Of a DNA stretch of 5,820 bases, positions 5,685 through 5,820 are shown one piece after another. The notes below the pieces were generated by a model. That model ran no database searches, was not told the DNA's origin, and saw only the letters and a program-made list of their open reading frames with translations. Origin of the DNA: Bdellovibrionales bacterium (GTDB lineage: Bacteria > Bdellovibrionota > Bdellovibrionia > Bdellovibrionales > Bdellovibrionaceae); NCBI GenBank assembly GCA_027320785.1, contig DAHVKR010000101.1, positions 1-5,820 on the forward strand. The letters are read 5' to 3'. Within the stretch, counting starts at the first letter, position 1. Every line of letters begins with the position of its first letter. The position numbers and the translations under genes were made by a program.

Positions 5685-5820
5685 ATGAAACAAGCTGGTT
5701 ATTCCAAACGGCAGAGCAGCCGTTCTCCTGATCGACATAGGCAACAACCCCATCGGCAAACAAATAGCAATTCATCTGAGCAAAAGATAAGAGGTAACGC
5801 ACAACAATATGTTGATAAGT
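5685..5820 (+). CDS. DUF4167 domain protein, 5' end only
   Basis: The frame from ATG 5685 stays open to the right edge, giving 45 codons. Residues 1-31 are a low-complexity, basic and Gln/Arg/Ser-rich tail (KRQSSRSPDRHRQQPHRQ at 8-25). Then comes QKIRGNAQQYVDK (33-45), which matches the start of the DUF4167 domain (family pattern VKxRGTAxHIxEKY, from memory). In this alphaproteobacterial family the domain is followed by a helical segment and often a long disordered, basic C-terminal region, which here lies outside the window. The function is not established; the basic tail would suit nucleic-acid contact, but that is inference. The ribosome site is weak (AGAAGA, 5671-5676, 8 bases before the ATG). 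It lies downstream of the structured region 5399-5658, which may be its leader. No clear promoter of its own is seen; TTGCAA at 5566-5571 lacks a good -10. Confidence 0.72.
   Translation, partial: MKQAGYSKRQSSRSPDRHRQQPHRQTNSNSSEQKIRGNAQQYVDK

Noticed and set aside
5525..5731. A 68-codon frame MRPIVGFIVFSKK...
   Set aside because: It starts at TTG without a ribosome site, overlaps the structured region, and runs into the better-supported DUF4167 frame in another phase.

Overview
This window looks like ordinary core chromosome from a low-GC alphaproteobacterium. The lon-hupB gene order, a DUF465 (YdcH-like) micro-protein, the start of a DUF4167 gene and an HU protein of alphaproteobacterial type point that way. 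The A/T-rich codon use and intergenic DNA, plus an isocitrate dehydrogenase carrying the long C-terminal domain, suggest a host-associated lineage of the Rickettsiales/Holosporales kind. That placement is inference, because no ribosomal RNA is present.

Layout: on the minus strand, icd (1996 to 566) is followed after 28 bases by rpiB, which runs off the left edge. A 185-base divergent intergenic region (1997-2181) separates them from plus-strand genes. These are lon (2182-4600, broken by a frameshift near 3697), hupB (4760-5035, with its own promoter and a textbook terminator), a 53-residue DUF465 gene (5226-5387, strong promoter and ribosome-binding site), a gene-free stretch of 297 bases with strong RNA-folding potential (5388-5684), and the first 45 codons of a DUF4167 gene (5685 to the right edge).

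How the genes relate: icd and rpiB are central-carbon enzymes (TCA cycle and pentose phosphate pathway) likely transcribed together. Lon is the ATP-dependent quality-control protease and HU is the nucleoid protein. They are neighbours in many proteobacteria, but here hupB has its own convincing promoter. DUF465 and DUF4167 proteins have no established role that I can state.

I see no defence system, mobile element, CRISPR array or biosynthetic cluster, and no clearly new system. The points most worth a second look are the lon frameshift, the two mutually exclusive folds at 5399-5530, and the RpiB reading frame that stays open beyond the usual end of the family.
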